The notes under the pieces: model-generated
What the model was told of the DNA's origin: nothing
Database searches by the model: none
What the model saw: only the letters and a program-made list of their open reading frames with translations
Shown here: in pieces, positions 1 through 12,186 of the stretch
Layout: every line of letters starts with the position of its first letter
Numbering within the stretch: the first letter of the stretch is position 1
DNA from: Misgurnus anguillicaudatus
Taxonomy: Eukaryota; Chordata; Actinopteri; Cypriniformes; Cobitidae
DNA length: 64,000 nucleotides
Assembly: GCF_027580225.2 (NCBI RefSeq)
Contig: NC_073342.2
Location: forward strand, 12,869,001-12,933,000
Reading direction: 5' to 3'
Position numbers and translations under genes: made by a program

Positions 1-240
1 CTCAAATTATACACAACAAGTTGCTATTTCTTCTTCGTTTGTGGGTTTACTTGCTTAGCTTCTTCTTCTGTGACGACTTCTGCTGCTACTGTGGTTACAC
101 GCGTGATTACTGCCAACCAGCGGTTTCGCATGTGTTTGCACGTCGACGCGGACGGCGACGCACAACTATAAATGAAAACCGACGCGGAACCTACGCCGTC
201 GCTGCTACGCCGTAGGACCTACGCACGACTATAAATCGCC
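1..240. mobile_element. Unclassified repeat fragment with CTACGCCGTAGG palindromes
   Basis: The stretch contains the self-complementary motif CTACGCCGTAGG and the repeated tail CGACTATAAAT near 165 and 228, typical of the end of a non-autonomous DNA transposon. No coding exon was seen. The family assignment is not secure. Confidence 0.35.
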
Positions 241-253
241 CTTTATGCATTTA

Positions 254-318
254 ATTTATGACGTATGCAGTCTACAAATGCAACCTCTGGATGCAGCATT
301 TTGTATAAGAAACGGCCA
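254..318. mobile_element. Truncated copy of the GGCCGTTTCTCAATCCGAAG-type palindromic MITE
   Basis: Contains GACGTATGCAGTCTACAAAT followed by a CTGGATGCAGC segment and AGAAACGGCC. This matches the right half of the complete elements at 6655-6894 and 50064-50320. The left half is missing. Confidence 0.55.
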
Positions 319-519
319 GCATTTGACCTCCCCGAGAAATCTTGTGACATAATTAATTTCGCGATACATATTTAATCGCACGAGATCTCGTCACACCCCT
401 ATATTTTATGCATTATACTTACTGTACAGAACACATTATTTTTTCACTTAGACTTCGACTCGAATGCTTTCACAGTGAATCCTTACGTGTAACGGTTCAC
501 ATTTACCAAAAGCTGGCAG

Positions 520-582
520 GTACACACACACGTACACACACACGTACACACACACGTACACACACACGTACACACACACACA
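520..582. repeat. 12-bp minisatellite, about 5 units of GTACACACACAC
   Basis: Five near-perfect consecutive units, each starting GTAC. The stretch 583-1342 around it holds no gene that I can support. Confidence 0.9.
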
Positions 583-1029
583 TTACCTTTTTAAGCCCAA
601 CTGCAGCAAATGGGGAACGGGGTACAGAGAGTGAGGCAGAGCAGTGCCATTGAGTAGAGCGGTGCTGAGGCAGAGGGGAGGAGGAGAGGGACGGGAATGT
701 TACGTTGTAGGTTCAGTAGACTTGTTATTCTCTGCTTTTCTACAATGATTAGCTGAAACTGCTTTACCACGCTGCTGAATCGTGTTGTCAGACAGGAGTA
801 CCGCACGTGCATATTTGCCACAGAACTCACATGTCCGTAGTTTAGAGGAGCAAGTCCTACCAGCGTACTATGTCGTCAAATTGCGCACTTGCTACGCAAA
901 CGCGTACATTGGCAGGTATGTGTCACGTGGGGCGGTGTGCTGGCTACATGCGGAAATGAAGGAAGAAAGCGCTCCAGCCCAATATTACACGTTAAAGGCA
1001 GGTCAAAACAGACATTCATGCATAACATT

Positions 1030-1215
1030 TTTAACCCGTTTGCGTTCATCCTACCAGGAGGGAAAATAATTTTCCAGGACAACGCAAGCGTTTCCAGGAC
1101 ATTTGACGTTTCCCCCCATTTTTTATGTGTTTTCCAGTACTGGAAAATTGGTCTTTCATTTTCCAGGTTTTCCAGGTTTTCCAGGACGCGTGGGAACCCT
1201 GCTCACTTTCACTGA
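1030..1215. mobile_element. Probable DNA-transposon end with reiterated TTTTCCAGG
   Basis: TTTCCAGGA-type units recur at least five times, including TTTTCCAGGTTTTCCAGG near 1163-1182, and lead into CGCGTGGGAACCCTG. This resembles termini of hAT-like non-autonomous elements in fish. Class assignment is an inference; the sub-terminal repetition is seen directly. Confidence 0.4.
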
Positions 1216-1342
1216 GCAAAATCTATATTGTTTGTAGTTTTTTTTTTTTTCATATTTCAGTATTTTCTTACAGAGTTCCATAGAAGAAAATCTGTATCAG
1301 CATGTAAATGACTAAATATTTAATTTTGGGTGAGCTACCCAT

Positions 1343-1790
1343 TTAAAGGGACACTGATATTATGATGCAATGACATTATGCAGTGCCCTGCTATTAAAAG
1401 TTAACAAGGGACTATTTCCGGGTGCTGCGTAATATCATTGCATGTTACAGCAGCAAAGTCCTTGATTTTTACGCCAGAATGAGAGTTGCGATTTTCTAGG
1501 CCGATATGGCCAGGAACTATACTTTTAATTTTCCGTCAGTCTTAGTACAAGATGTAACTACAGAAGAGTCAAGTTTTAAATAGGAAAAATATCGAAACTC
1601 TTTGGTTATTTTTGAGCGCGATGCTAATGGTCTAATCAGATTCAATGGATTATGCTAAGCTATGCTAAAAGTGCTAGCGCCAGACCTGGAGATCAGCTGA
1701 ATGGATTCCAAAACAGTAAAAATCAAATGATTAACTCTAGGGGAGCTGGAAAATAAGCACATTTTCAAAAAAAGTGGAGTGTCCCTTTAA
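1343..1790. mobile_element. Non-autonomous DNA transposon (AAAGGGACACT-type termini)
   Basis: Begins TTTAAAGGGACACTGATATT and ends AAGTGGAGTGTCCCTTTAA, so short inverted termini of the AAAGGGACACT type can be seen. A second, related copy lies at about 36340-36787, with the same interior (for example GCTAATGGTCTAATCAGATT). It has no coding capacity. It lies just outside the last polg exon visible here, inside the intron that leaves the window. Confidence 0.75.
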
Positions 1791-1842
1791 GACTGCTGAA
1801 GCACATGCACATAAGGACAGTTAACTTGAAGAAAACTTAAAC

Positions 1843-4800
1843 CTGATGCGTTTCTGAGCATTCCTCCAGAACGAGATCATCTTGTTGATCTCCAGGGCCC
1901 GTGTGCCAATCGAGCCCCCCCGCCTCGCCTGAAGCGTGCCGTCCTCCATCTTGGACAGGAAGTCTTTAGAGAACGGGCTTCCCACGTTGTTTTCATTCCC
2001 GTCCTGTGAAATTATACATTTTTGATAAAAGACTAATATGAATTTGATTGTATGAGCTTTAAGAGAAGAGGTGTTGAAAATTAGTTAAGCACCTTATGAG
2101 GAAGTTTAAAAAACCAACAGCCAGGGATGTTGACATCACTGTATGGTCCGTTTCCATTATGATAAGGGCATTCGCTATTTCCATTTTTAACAATCTAAGG
2201 AGCAAAAAATACTGTTATTTTAGAAATGTCAAAATTTTTAATAATGTTAATATGTTAAACAATATACGGTAATACATTTTTTTATTTTAAAATATGTCGA
2301 ATAATAATAATAATAGAGTTTTTGATTTAATAAAGTGAACTATAATAAACTGAATTGTAGTTATATATTATAGTAATTATTACACTTTGTTAATGTATTC
2401 TATGGTATCAGTGAATTGATAAACTTTTGTAAATACTGTGGTGTACTTTAATATTTACAATAGTAAATTGTAATATATTGTCATATTAGAACACTTTGTT
2501 AATGTATACTATAGTACTCTATCAACTACAGCGAATTAATAAACTCTGTAAATATTGAGGTAAATACTGTAGTGTACTGTAAACTGTACTATATACTGCA
2601 AACTGAGAAACTCTTATAAATCATGTAGTGTTTACAATGATAATTTTACAAGAAAAAATAATGCAGTTTACTACAGTAAATAGCCAACTATGCTATAGTA
2701 TTTATTTCTGTATGTTGTCCTAACCTTTAACCTCTTGGGTGGGGATGCTGTCCTCGGCACTTCATCATCTGATACCTCCAAACGACTCATTTCTTCAACC
2801 TACACACAGATAAGGAAATCATTTCTAAAATCGAACACAAAAAGCCCCTATTCACAGAACATTTTCTCAATATCACCCCTAAAACCAGTATCATTTTTGT
2901 AAGCTGTACTTACCTTCTGCCATACGGCGCTATCCTTCAACATGATGTCATCCGAATACCAGCAGTCCTGACTCTGTGTCTGTTCCTTTCCTTTACTCTC
3001 ACAGTATTCTTTATAGACTTTCTCAATTGATCTATAAAACACCACAACCACAAACATGCTAGCTGCTTTCGATTTAAAGTTCAGATTACAAGAAATATGC
3101 CTAAAATAATCATTATGCTTATAATAAGCATATCATCCAGTTTATCCTTTATTTTACCTGTAAGGACATACAGGTCCCTCACTGTCTTCTGAAATCTCCA
3201 GGTTATCTTTGCGTCCCGGTACCAGGTAACCCCAGCCGTGCTTGCTGGAGTAATGTAGAGGATAGCCGTCCCAGGTGAGGCCCATGAGTTTGGGTGTGAC
3301 CCTCATCTGTACGCTGATCAGACTGGCTACAGGACTCCAATCGTTCTCTTCAGACATCTTCACAGACAGCTTACGGTACCATCTGTCAAAAGCAACAAAT
3401 TAATGCAAAATAAAGTGTTTCGTTTTTAATCTATGGGGTGATTCTTACCCAGGGCGGGCAGGTAACTGCTGTATCCTACTGGCGGTCTCATTTACTTTCT
3501 CGACTAATCCTTTACCGGGGTGTAAAGCATTCGCCTCCTCTTCTGAAGAAGGACCGGGGTCTTTTGCTGGGGATGCTGACGTTTCTGATCCCTTTTTGGC
3601 TTTTTTCTTAGTCGCAGGGATTTTCTTCTGCTTAACTTTCCAATCTAAATCCCATAGCCAAGGATCGTCTTTGTATCTGAACAGCAAACCAAACCAATAA
3701 ATACCAAACATTTTATTAATCCTGTTTGTGTACCGAGTGTAAATACTAGACGCTTTAAAAAATAGATGATGCAAGCGTGACGTCAAAAAAAAAAAAAAAC
3801 GGATAAAGGCATCAAATCGAAATTTGGCATCAAGATCTGCAGTGTAAATCCAGCCTAAAAGTTTTAAGTGTGCCTCTGGTGTAATATTAGCAGAATTGGG
3901 TCTTCTTGGGTAATTTAAAGTAAATGTGCATATGCCGAATGGACTCAATTGACCCAAAATATCTTGCGTGTGTGCATCAAGTCCTTTTCCAACCCCTCCT
4001 CTGTTTGCCAAGACCGCTTGCGATATATAGTGGCTGGCGGTAGGTTATTTTCATTGAACCAGACTTGTCAATCAATTTTGAATGCCCATTTTAGCGGTTA
4101 CCTTGGTGTGGTCGTCAAACAACAAATGAAAATTAATGTTGACCTCTAATTTTGACTCAATGTGCATTGACTACATAAATAATGACTAGTTCTTACTTAC
4201 CGATCGTCTTCCAATAACTGGCAGGCATCGTCGGCCAAATTCATCAATGACTTCTTCATCTCCCTCTGCAGCACTTCATAAGTCTCCTGAGCATCTTCCA
4301 AGTACCGCCCCCAGTTCTGATTGACAGGAAGGTAGCACATGCCCATTTCTAGCATACCTGCCAGTGTCACTGGGTGAGGACACCTAGAGATATACAAATT
4401 GATTTAAGTAACAGATCCTTGAATGATAAAATGTAAAATTGATGCAGAATTGTGGGCGGGGTTATGTAAATGAAGGTTCATACCGCTCTAAAAACAAAGG
4501 CAGCTGCTGAGTGAAGACCTCATGGGTGGCCAGAACATCAAAAGCACAATACTGCATCAGCTCCTAAAGCAAAAACAAAATTGTGCAATTGGCAGATGCT
4601 TTTATCCAAAGTGACTTACAGTGCATTACATTTTTTATTGGTACGTGTTCCTCGGATTAAACCCACAAACTTTGTGAGCTACAGGAACATACCGATAAAA
4701 ACTACATACATCAAATACAACCTTGCATCACCCTGCTCACCTGAAAGTTGGTCTTCACATCAGACATGCTGCCCTTCACGAAAATATCTCGAGCTTCTTT

Positions 4801-6248
4801 CTTCAACGGCTCTCCCCCCACGTAGAGGGCGTGAACATCAACAAGGTTATTAATGCTGCTGATATCAACCCATTCCCATGATCCAATCTGCAACATTACA
4901 AGACACATATATACACATCTAATGAAAAAAAAACTGTATTGAACAACATTTTGTTAAGTAATGCAAGTTAATTTACAATGACCTACAATTTTTAATATTT
5001 CATTTTTGATAAAGTTGAATCTATATATAGGAAACTTATCTATATGCCATGTTAGGTAAAAGGTAAAGTGCATGATGTCTTAAGTGTTAAAATTCCCAGA
5101 GACACCTATAAACTGTGCTAGCGAAACATTGCTGATGGGTTTGCACAAACCTTTGGACCCTCCGGACGCCGCCCGAGTCGCTTCATGTGCTCCTTAACTT
5201 CCTGCAGACCTTTTCTCTTGCCGTACTTGCTAGCCATCCAGAGAGAGCGCTGAAATCCTGTCAACCCTGAGATAGCCATGTGGAGACTCATAGTGTCCAG
5301 AAATCGCAACTTGGAGCCCTGCGGGGTCGACACACACATTAACGTTGTGTAAGGTATGTACTGTGCAGGATCATAACAAACAATTAAATAAGTAACATAC
5401 CTTTAGCAAGTACTGCTCTTTAATGTGCGCCCGATCAAAGCTCACATTGTGTCCAACCACAAGCCTCTCCTGCCACTCGCCGCCTGGTGGTCTGATGGAG
5501 TTTGCAGGCGTCTCCAAAGGAATAAGATCGGCCAGCGTGAGCTGATTGGACCAGGTGTTTCTGTCCTCTATCAACCTCTTACTGCACCACGAGTACCTGA
5601 AGAAACCAACACACACACACACACACACACTATAATTATTGCAATAATGTTGATCCAAGAACATGTCCTGCTTGTTGAATTCCCATCCACCCACCAGGCA
5701 TCAGGAGATACCGCCACAGCCAGCGTGGGAAAATGTCCCTCCTCCATACAGACTTCCACATCAAACACAAGCGCATTCTCACGTGGGAAATCCACCCTGT
5801 TGCGTTCTCCATCTTCTCCATATCTCGTCCAGCCCAGTTCCCAAGCCCATTCCTTGGGCATGTCTGGCAGCCGTGCGCCCTGAAGCTGACTGGCTGCATC
5901 CAGGTAAGGAAGGCTCTGCTTTTGGGCAAGGGTGCGAAAGTGTCCGTCAATGTCATCACCGTACATGTGGGGTAATTTGAGTTCTACGTCAGGTAACAGC
6001 TCTGCGTCTTTCCCCCAGAGTTTATGTTGCTCCAGATGTTTGATGCTGCGCTCGATGTCCTCTTCTGTGTACTCCTGCTTCTGGCCTCGAAAGATTTGCT
6101 CCTGCAGGTTCCTGGAGAGCATCTGGATGTTGAGCGGGTTCAGACGAGTCTGGTCTGAGCCTTGATGGGTTTTGGGTCTCACTGAGGTGGAAGAGCACCT
6201 CACCCCGAAGGTGTGCCATCGGTAACGTGATATCAGACGATGCATCAT
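1843..6248 (-). CDS. polg: DNA polymerase gamma catalytic subunit, 5' part (12 coding exons; 3' exons lie beyond the left edge)
   Basis: Family A DNA polymerase that replicates and proofreads mitochondrial DNA. Coding exons in transcript order: 5695-6248, 5401-5596, 5151-5318, 4741-4887, 4484-4563, 4201-4383, 3449-3676, 3158-3382, 2914-3031, 2725-2799, 2093-2194, 1843-2003. All have GT-AG borders and matching phases, giving 745 codons plus 2 nt, equivalent to about human residue 809. The N-terminus ([20 protein letters not shown]) is basic and Arg/Ser-rich, like a mitochondrial presequence. The exonuclease domain is complete: Exo I FDVEVC, Exo [14 protein letters not shown], Exo [16 protein letters not shown]. 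The linker/accessory-interaction region follows ([31 protein letters not shown] with the Trp that corresponds to human W748), ending in [18 protein letters not shown]. Polymerase motifs A-C are not in the window. The start is the first of two Met codons preceding the presequence. Introns contain an (AC)n run and a SINE fragment. Confidence 0.97.
4588..4690 (-). mobile_element. Fragment of tRNA-derived cyprinid SINE in a polg intron
   Basis: Read on the minus strand, it carries the typical SINE tail: AATGCACTGTAAGTCACTTT, then a GGATAAAAGCATCTGCCAA-like stretch. It shares this with the fuller copy at 57961-58124. The tRNA-like head is degraded. It sits in the intron between polg exons 4741-4887 and 4484-4563. 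Confidence 0.6.
5609..5630. repeat. (AC)11 microsatellite in polg intron 1
   Basis: Twenty-two bases of pure AC dinucleotide, 12 bp upstream (on the minus strand) of the second polg coding exon. It lies in or beside the position of the polypyrimidine tract and branch point. Confidence 0.9.
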
Positions 6249-6654
6249 CCCAGAATCTTGAAAGATCTCTCACATTATTAGCTGATCCTGGTATATGAAA
6301 ATCAAAAACACGTACGTATATAATTTTTACTGCAGATAAATAAAACAACACATCAAATGACAAAAATATCCACTGCTTCTTTTGATAAAGCGATGGTTGT
6401 ATCCTTTAATGCAAGCATAATATCAAATTCCATATGCTGGTTTGTCATTATCACAATATGAATTGAAAGAAGAACGTACCTGTTTAACCGCCGCTGGATA
6501 AATAGACCTCTGGCGAGCTACACATGATAACTTAAATGCAAGTTACCGTTATGGTTAAAAGTGTGGAAAAGAATGCAACCTGACATTCAAAACAATCATA
6601 AGATACATCGCACATGGATGTCCTCTCGAAGAAACCCGAACGCGCTTCTTCTTC
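6249..6654 (-). promoter_or_regulatory. polg upstream region / probable promoter
   Basis: About 400 bp between the polg start codon and a palindromic MITE. An open frame in another register continues through 6022-6363, but nothing supports it as a gene. I see no clear TATA box. The region should hold the polg 5'UTR and core promoter. This is inferred from position only. Confidence 0.35.
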
Positions 6655-6894
6655 GGCCGTTTCTCAATCCGAAGGCTGCAGCCTCCGGAGGTCATATAAG
6701 GAAGGCTGCATACGTCATCAAGGTTTGTATATTAAGATAACTGAGCATTACATTCGCAAATCAATAAGTATTTCACAACAATTTACGATTAACTAAGAAT
6801 AACAGTCAGTTTTATAATCGTTAATATTCTAAAATAAGACATGCAGCCTACAAATGCTACCTCCGGAGGCTGCAGCCTTCGGATTGAGAACGGC
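6655..6894. mobile_element. Palindromic MITE, GGCCGTTTCTCAATCCGAAG family, about 240 bp
   Basis: The left arm starts GGCCGTTTCTCAATCCGAAG and continues into GCTGCAGCCTCCGGAGG. The right arm is its reverse complement, ending CTTCGGATTGAGAACGGCC. The AT-rich interior has no ORF of note. Other copies: 50064-50320 (complete) and 254-318 (truncated). It sits between polg and the tRNA gene. Confidence 0.85.
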
Positions 6895-7795
6895 CTTTTT
6901 CTTCTTCTTCGTGCTTTATTGGTGGTTCGCAGTCTTGGGTAGAGCATTATCGCCATCTATCGTGGGCAATGAATCAGGAGTCTTCAAACTTGCTGCGTGT
7001 TTCAGCTCCTCCATTTAAAGCCACAATATTTTACAATATTTCTATTATGTTCCACTGTTCCTCTGACTCTATGCACTGACGAATTAAGACCTGCATGACC
7101 CTTATGATCTTAATTTTGGAATAACACCCTGGTCTACATAAACTCTTTATTGAATGAAGATGTTTTACTATTTATCTCCATGTCTATATTCTCTTTTGCC
7201 ATGGCTTGCTTTTTATTCCCTGATACTACAGTATGCGCTGGAACCCACAAAAACTGAACTGATCTTATTTGTCTGTTGCATCATATGTTAAACATTTCTA
7301 AAACAGAATCTTGCCGAACGTGCTTCTATTGCACATCTTGTCTTATAGCGACATCTAGTTGTGTGGTTGAAAACTACCCTGTCACGTTAGCTTATTACCG
7401 TTAAATGAACATTGGACATGTTTGTTTGTTTGTTTGTTTGTTTGTTTTTTGTTGTTTTCTTATCCATTTATTAATTGACTTATTTATTTTAATGAACGTA
7501 CGGAGCACATTTGATATATTGCACAAAGTCGCTAGAAAAAATTGGAACGCATTAACGTTATTGTTTGGAAATAGTTTACGCCGCTTAAAAGCCAAAGCGC
7601 ATACTATAGCGGTAAATTATAGTAGTTTAGCCTTCCGATCCTTCTTATTGTTGTCCGAGCAAATAGTTGATTTAGTGTTCTTTGTGGATGGATATAAAGT
7701 CTCCGAACATTTTATTGAATAAAATGAAAAATCACATCGTCTCACAGATTCAACAGGACATCAATACGAGGTGACATTTCAAGGTGCATGATGTG
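6895..7795. other. Spacer between MITE and tRNA-Arg, no gene seen
   Basis: AT-rich sequence with a (TTTG) run at 7420-7444. Two overlapping open frames at 7401-7722 are low-complexity and show no family resemblance. I found no coding exon or structured RNA here. Confidence 0.5.
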
Positions 7796-7868
7796 GGCCT
7801 CGTGGCCTAATGGATAAGGCGTCTGACTTCGGATCAGAAGATTGCAGGTTCGAGTCCTGCCGGGGTCG
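7796..7868 (+). tRNA. tRNA-Arg (anticodon TCG)
   Basis: A complete 73-nt cloverleaf. The acceptor stem GGCCTCG pairs with CGGGGTC (two G-U pairs). The A box is TGGCCTAATGG, the anticodon stem TCTGA/TCAGA closes loop CTTCGGA with anticodon TCG at 7829-7831, and the T arm is GCAGG-TTCGAGT-CCTGC. The B box GGTTCGAGTCC is canonical, the discriminator base is G, and a T-run Pol III terminator starts at about 7873. There is no intron, and CCA is not encoded, as expected for a eukaryotic nuclear tRNA. It reads CGA (and CGG by wobble) arginine codons. It lies 1.5 kb upstream of polg and is transcribed divergently from it. Confidence 0.97.
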
Positions 7869-9300
7869 TAACTTTTCTTTTTATTAAAGAAAATGTGCTT
7901 TGGTTGTTTAGAAAGCAATTCATAGATACAAATAATATTGTTGTCTGAAATGTGAAAACGTTACCGTTACCTAGTAAATATTAAAATAAAAATCTGTCGA
8001 CGTCTTAAAATGAAATACATTTTTATTACCATTTATTTAAGATGGTATATGCCAAAAGAGAAGAAAGTATAAGTATTTTATATAAGACACGTGTAGTTTT
8101 AAAATATTTGTTAACATTTCTGTAAAGGTTTTTATTAAAAACTTCCTCTGCCAGTGTATAGTTTATTATTACCACAAGAGGGCGATATAGCTTCATAAGG
8201 CAACACATGAACATTATAGTGTATGATAGTTAGGCCATATAGCCTAAAAAGGATACATTTCATAAATATCTTATGCTTTTTGTTTAAAGATTACAATATT
8301 AAATAAACATAAAACACGTTTGTTTTTATTAAAGAAAAAAACTTTTGTGTGTCTCTCACAAATATGCAGGGCTGTTGTTTGTGGTCTTAATTTTATATAA
8401 AAAAATACCATAAAACATAGGATATAAGATTTTATACAAACAAACAAACATTAAACAAAACGTATGCATTTAAACAAGAATCAACAGAAAATTAAAATAC
8501 AAAAACTGAATCATAGATACTTGAACAAGTAAGTTTACACTACAGATTTGCAGATGAATCTGCTAAATGAATTAATAATAAAAATAATATAAAAAAAATA
8601 AAAATAAATAAATTAACTAAATTAAATACGATGAAAGCCAATATAAAAGATGTATAATGACTAAGTGTTTAAGCTAATAATGGATAAAATTATTACAAAT
8701 TATTAAATAATAATAATTGTAAAAGTAAACAACACAGACATAGAAAATACACCTATACATTTCAGTAATAAAAATACATTTTCAGTATTTAAACTGATTT
8801 GTTTGTTTGTTTCCCCTCTTTGCCAGGCACTGTACCTTTATGTCATGATGGTAAAGTCGTTCATGTGTCTTTATAATGGCATTTTAAAAAATTTAAGGAA
8901 AGGCTTGATTAAAACATCAGCTGTCTCTTTAAAAAAACAAATTAAATTCATTGACCCAGTGTTCACATTATAGAAGTTATAAAGCATTTAATGATTTCTT
9001 TCTTTAAGATTCAAGTCTCCAGGTAATTATAATAAACATCACTTCATTCTATTAATCTATTAAGACCCACAAGAATTAGGATGCATACATGTAGCTATTT
9101 TATATATTTGTATATTTATTCGTCCGTCTATCTCCAGTAATGCGGGTTCAGATTAGGTAAATGTTCTTTCTTTTCTTGTCTGTGCAGCCCAAGAAGCCAG
9201 CTGAAAAGAAATTGCTTTTCTCCGTGAATGAAAGAGCCCTTGTTAGATCAGACCCTTAATTTTGCCAAGTCTGAAGCTTAAAGAAAAGAAGGGAGGGAAG
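7869..9300. other. AT-rich spacer, nothing identified
   Basis: Strongly A/T-biased sequence downstream of the tRNA terminator. The only long open frame (8026-8214, minus) is AT-driven and unlike any family I know. No RNA gene, complete transposon or coding exon was recognised. Confidence 0.5.
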
Positions 9301-9329
9301 TTTGTCTGTGTGTGTAACTGAGAGAGACA

Positions 9330-9600
9330 GAAAGTGAGAGAGAGATATGAAGGCATGCCTTTAGAGGGGGTTGCGTCTTAAACAAACGTCTGTTAGATTC
9401 AGCGAAAGGAACCTGAGGGGGGTGAGGATACATTAAATCATCATGTTTAGGAGCTTAGGCACGACTCTGGTGGCTGAAAGGACTGTCCGGGCCTTCACTG
9501 ATGCTATTCATGTTTAGGGGAAGGAGGTCAAAGGGTCGGCGGGGTTCACAGGCTCCAGCTCTATTGGTATGCAAACGTGTTGTGTGCATATGTCCTTACA
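9330..9600. promoter_or_regulatory. Candidate conserved non-coding element A (mir-9 gene desert)
   Basis: A GC-richer, complex (non-repetitive) island inside AT-rich desert. It contains TTTATT-free sequence such as GGAAGGAGGTCAAAGGGTCG (nuclear-receptor-like AGGTCAAAGGGTC direct repeat) and an octamer-like TATGCAAAC. It has no ORF. Enhancer function is inferred only from base composition, motif content and position. Confidence 0.3.
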
Positions 9601-9766
9601 AACAGAAATCCAGCAAGTGAAAGAAATCAACTCTGTTGACCTACAGCTAATAAAGTTGATACAATGGTTGTAAAATTAAAATATTTGTCTTTCTGTTCTT
9701 ATAGTCTAAAAGAAGGCCTATATAATGTAGATCCACTGATCAAACTGATTTTATTATGCATTTCCA

Positions 9767-9871
<105 letters not shown>

Positions 9872-10059
9872 CAAATGTAAATCTCACATTTTTTAAACAA
9901 ATAGTTTCAGATTTTACAAATTATGACAAATGAATATTCAGATTTCATGCCCTTATTCAATTCGTTTTCATTTTCTTTTGTAATTTAATGATAAGTGTGT
10001 TTAGTGTCCACCTCTATAAATGATGATGGGTTCATTGAGCTCAGTGTCATCTCTTCTGA

Positions 10060-10250
10060 CTGGTCACTGGGGAGAAAAAGGAAATCGCCACTCAATTAGC
10101 AGCCCTTGACCTGTCACTCTGAACTTTGACCTCCGTTGTTTAAGTCGGGTTTATTGTCCTCCAGGGAGCGACCGGTCGGTCTCTGTCCATCTGATCCATC
10201 AAGCATTTAGTCTGGTTTAAAGAAGTCAAGGTCATTACCGCTAAAGAACC
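10060..10250. promoter_or_regulatory. Candidate conserved non-coding element B
   Basis: A complex-sequence island carrying a homeodomain-type CAATTAG and two TTGACCT half-sites (nuclear-receptor type), followed by CGACCGGTCGG. It is non-coding in all frames. Regulatory role inferred. Confidence 0.3.
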
Positions 10251-10984
10251 AACCTCTTTCTGACCTATATTATATTTCCGTTTTGCCCGTATATAGGTAA
10301 AGGGCACGAGCACAGGAGGAAAACGTAAACACGGGCGGATTCATTTTAGCACGAATGTTTTCATTAAATATATTTTAATAAACAATTAAATAACATTTCG
10401 TTTTTTGGCAAATGATAATATAAATGTGTTTACAAAAGCAACGTCTACAATAAAACGTGATATTTAAAAATATATTTTTGACCATTTTAAAAAAAAATGT
10501 TTAGTGTCTTTATTTAAAGCGGATGTGGAGTTTTAAACGCCCAGTGTGTTTAAATAAGTCAGATTAAAATTTATCTTTAGGCTATTTCTTGGATAATTTT
10601 AGCCATATCACATTTGTTTATTATATTTTAAATTAATTTATATTAATTCAGTCATTCTTAATTACAATCTACCTTTTTATTAAACAGCTTATAAAAGTTC
10701 ATCAGAACTGAATAATTGTGAATCTGTGATGCTACTGTTTAAATGTTTTTTAGTATAATTTTATGCAAAAAAAATTACATATATTACTAATAAATACATA
10801 TTAAAAATATAGACATTTGGTAGCGTTTGTGATTTTTCTATAAAACCATCGTATTTCATTGAGTTTTAGGCCTATTCTATTTATTTTCATATCGCGTTTT
10901 TTCATAGGCCTGTGTAAATGCTACACGCCACACATTATTAAACATTTCCTTCATGCAAAATTACGAATCCTACTATAGAAAAAC

Positions 10985-11175
10985 TTATCTCTTGAATATT
11001 GAGGTCTGGTTGCTTGGTAACCCTCAAACGTCAAAGGTGTCTCATTACAATTAATTGCGCATTGCTTACGTTGCTTAGTAACTATCCAACTGCAAAGATT
11101 TGCTTTTTGAATATTAAGTAGGTCTTGCTGACGTCGCCTTCCAATGTGAAGGCTTGACTCATACGTATTAAGTGA
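10985..11175. promoter_or_regulatory. Imperfect tandem repeat with two RFX X-box-like palindromes
   Basis: GGTTGCTTGGTAACC at 11008-11022 and GTTGCTTAGTAAC at 11070-11082 both fit the RFX X-box layout of two inverted GTTGC/GTAAC half-sites. The TTGAATATT motif recurs beside them (about 10993 and 11109). The surrounding 190 bp look like two to three diverged copies of a roughly 95-bp unit. RFX binding is inferred from family knowledge. Confidence 0.4.
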
Positions 11176-12104
11176 CTATCCTTCACCATAGTAAATCTGT
11201 GGTAAACTCGTAGATGGAGATCTCAGCGTCTCGTCGTCACATCTCTTCCATTCAATGGCTAATTAACACTTTATACTAACCGGATTCATAGGTCACGAGA
11301 GACTCATAGGCATTCGTTTTATTAGAAAACCTAATATAAATGTAAAGAACACTGTCCTTCGTAGTATAATTTGGCTTTGCAATAAAATTAGTAGTGTATA
11401 TAGTTTAGGGGTAAAAAACAGAGAAATCAAATTTCAGTCATTTTTGTAAATCATAATTACTATTTCTCATGGCAAACGTAATGAGCCCAATGTGTGCAGT
11501 TTTTTGCGTTTCTGTTCTTTCCGTTATTTTATGAATTTGGTTCATTTAAAATATTATATATATATACTTTTATAAAATGCTATTTATTTGTTTTCCTAAA
11601 AATATGTTGTAATTAATGATATTTTCAAACACAAGCCATGCGTTTCATGAGTCTGTTTGTACAGGTCTGCTGTCCATGGTGCTGACCAGATTCTTTATAA
11701 AAAATAATTATACAGTAATGTCAATAATTGAGCACACCTCTATAAAGGTCATCTAAAAACATCCAAAACCTCAAATATATATTAAGTTATTATTTTTATT
11801 TACAACTCACAGAATTAAAATCACGAGTACAAAAATATATAAGATAATATATTTATTTATATATACATAAATTGTAAAGGGATAAAAATTGTAGAAAAAA
11901 ATGCATTTGAATAAATAGTACAAATAATTCACAGCTAAAATAAAACACTGTAGTGAAATGAATACAGTAAAATACTTTTTATATCTAACCCCCTGTACAG
12001 CAGTGTATTGAAAATTGATGTCTACTGTAAAAACACAGTTCACATGATCTAAACAGAAAAATAATACAATTTAATTTTCTTTTGCATGAAATTAAAAACT
12101 CTCA

Positions 12105-12105
<1 letters not shown>

Positions 12106-12184
<79 letters not shown>
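12106..12184. repeat. (AC)n microsatellite, about 39 units
   Basis: Uninterrupted dinucleotide repeat of about 79 bp. It explains the His/Thr-repeat open frame at 12082-12288. Confidence 0.97.

Positions 12185-12186
<2 letters not shown>

Noticed and set aside
6022..6363. 113-codon minus-strand frame overlapping the polg 5' end, recalling POLGARF of mammals
   Set aside because: POLGARF is described, to my knowledge, only in placental mammals. This frame has a normal ATG outside the expected context, no resemblance I can support, and overlaps the coding exon by chance-compatible length.
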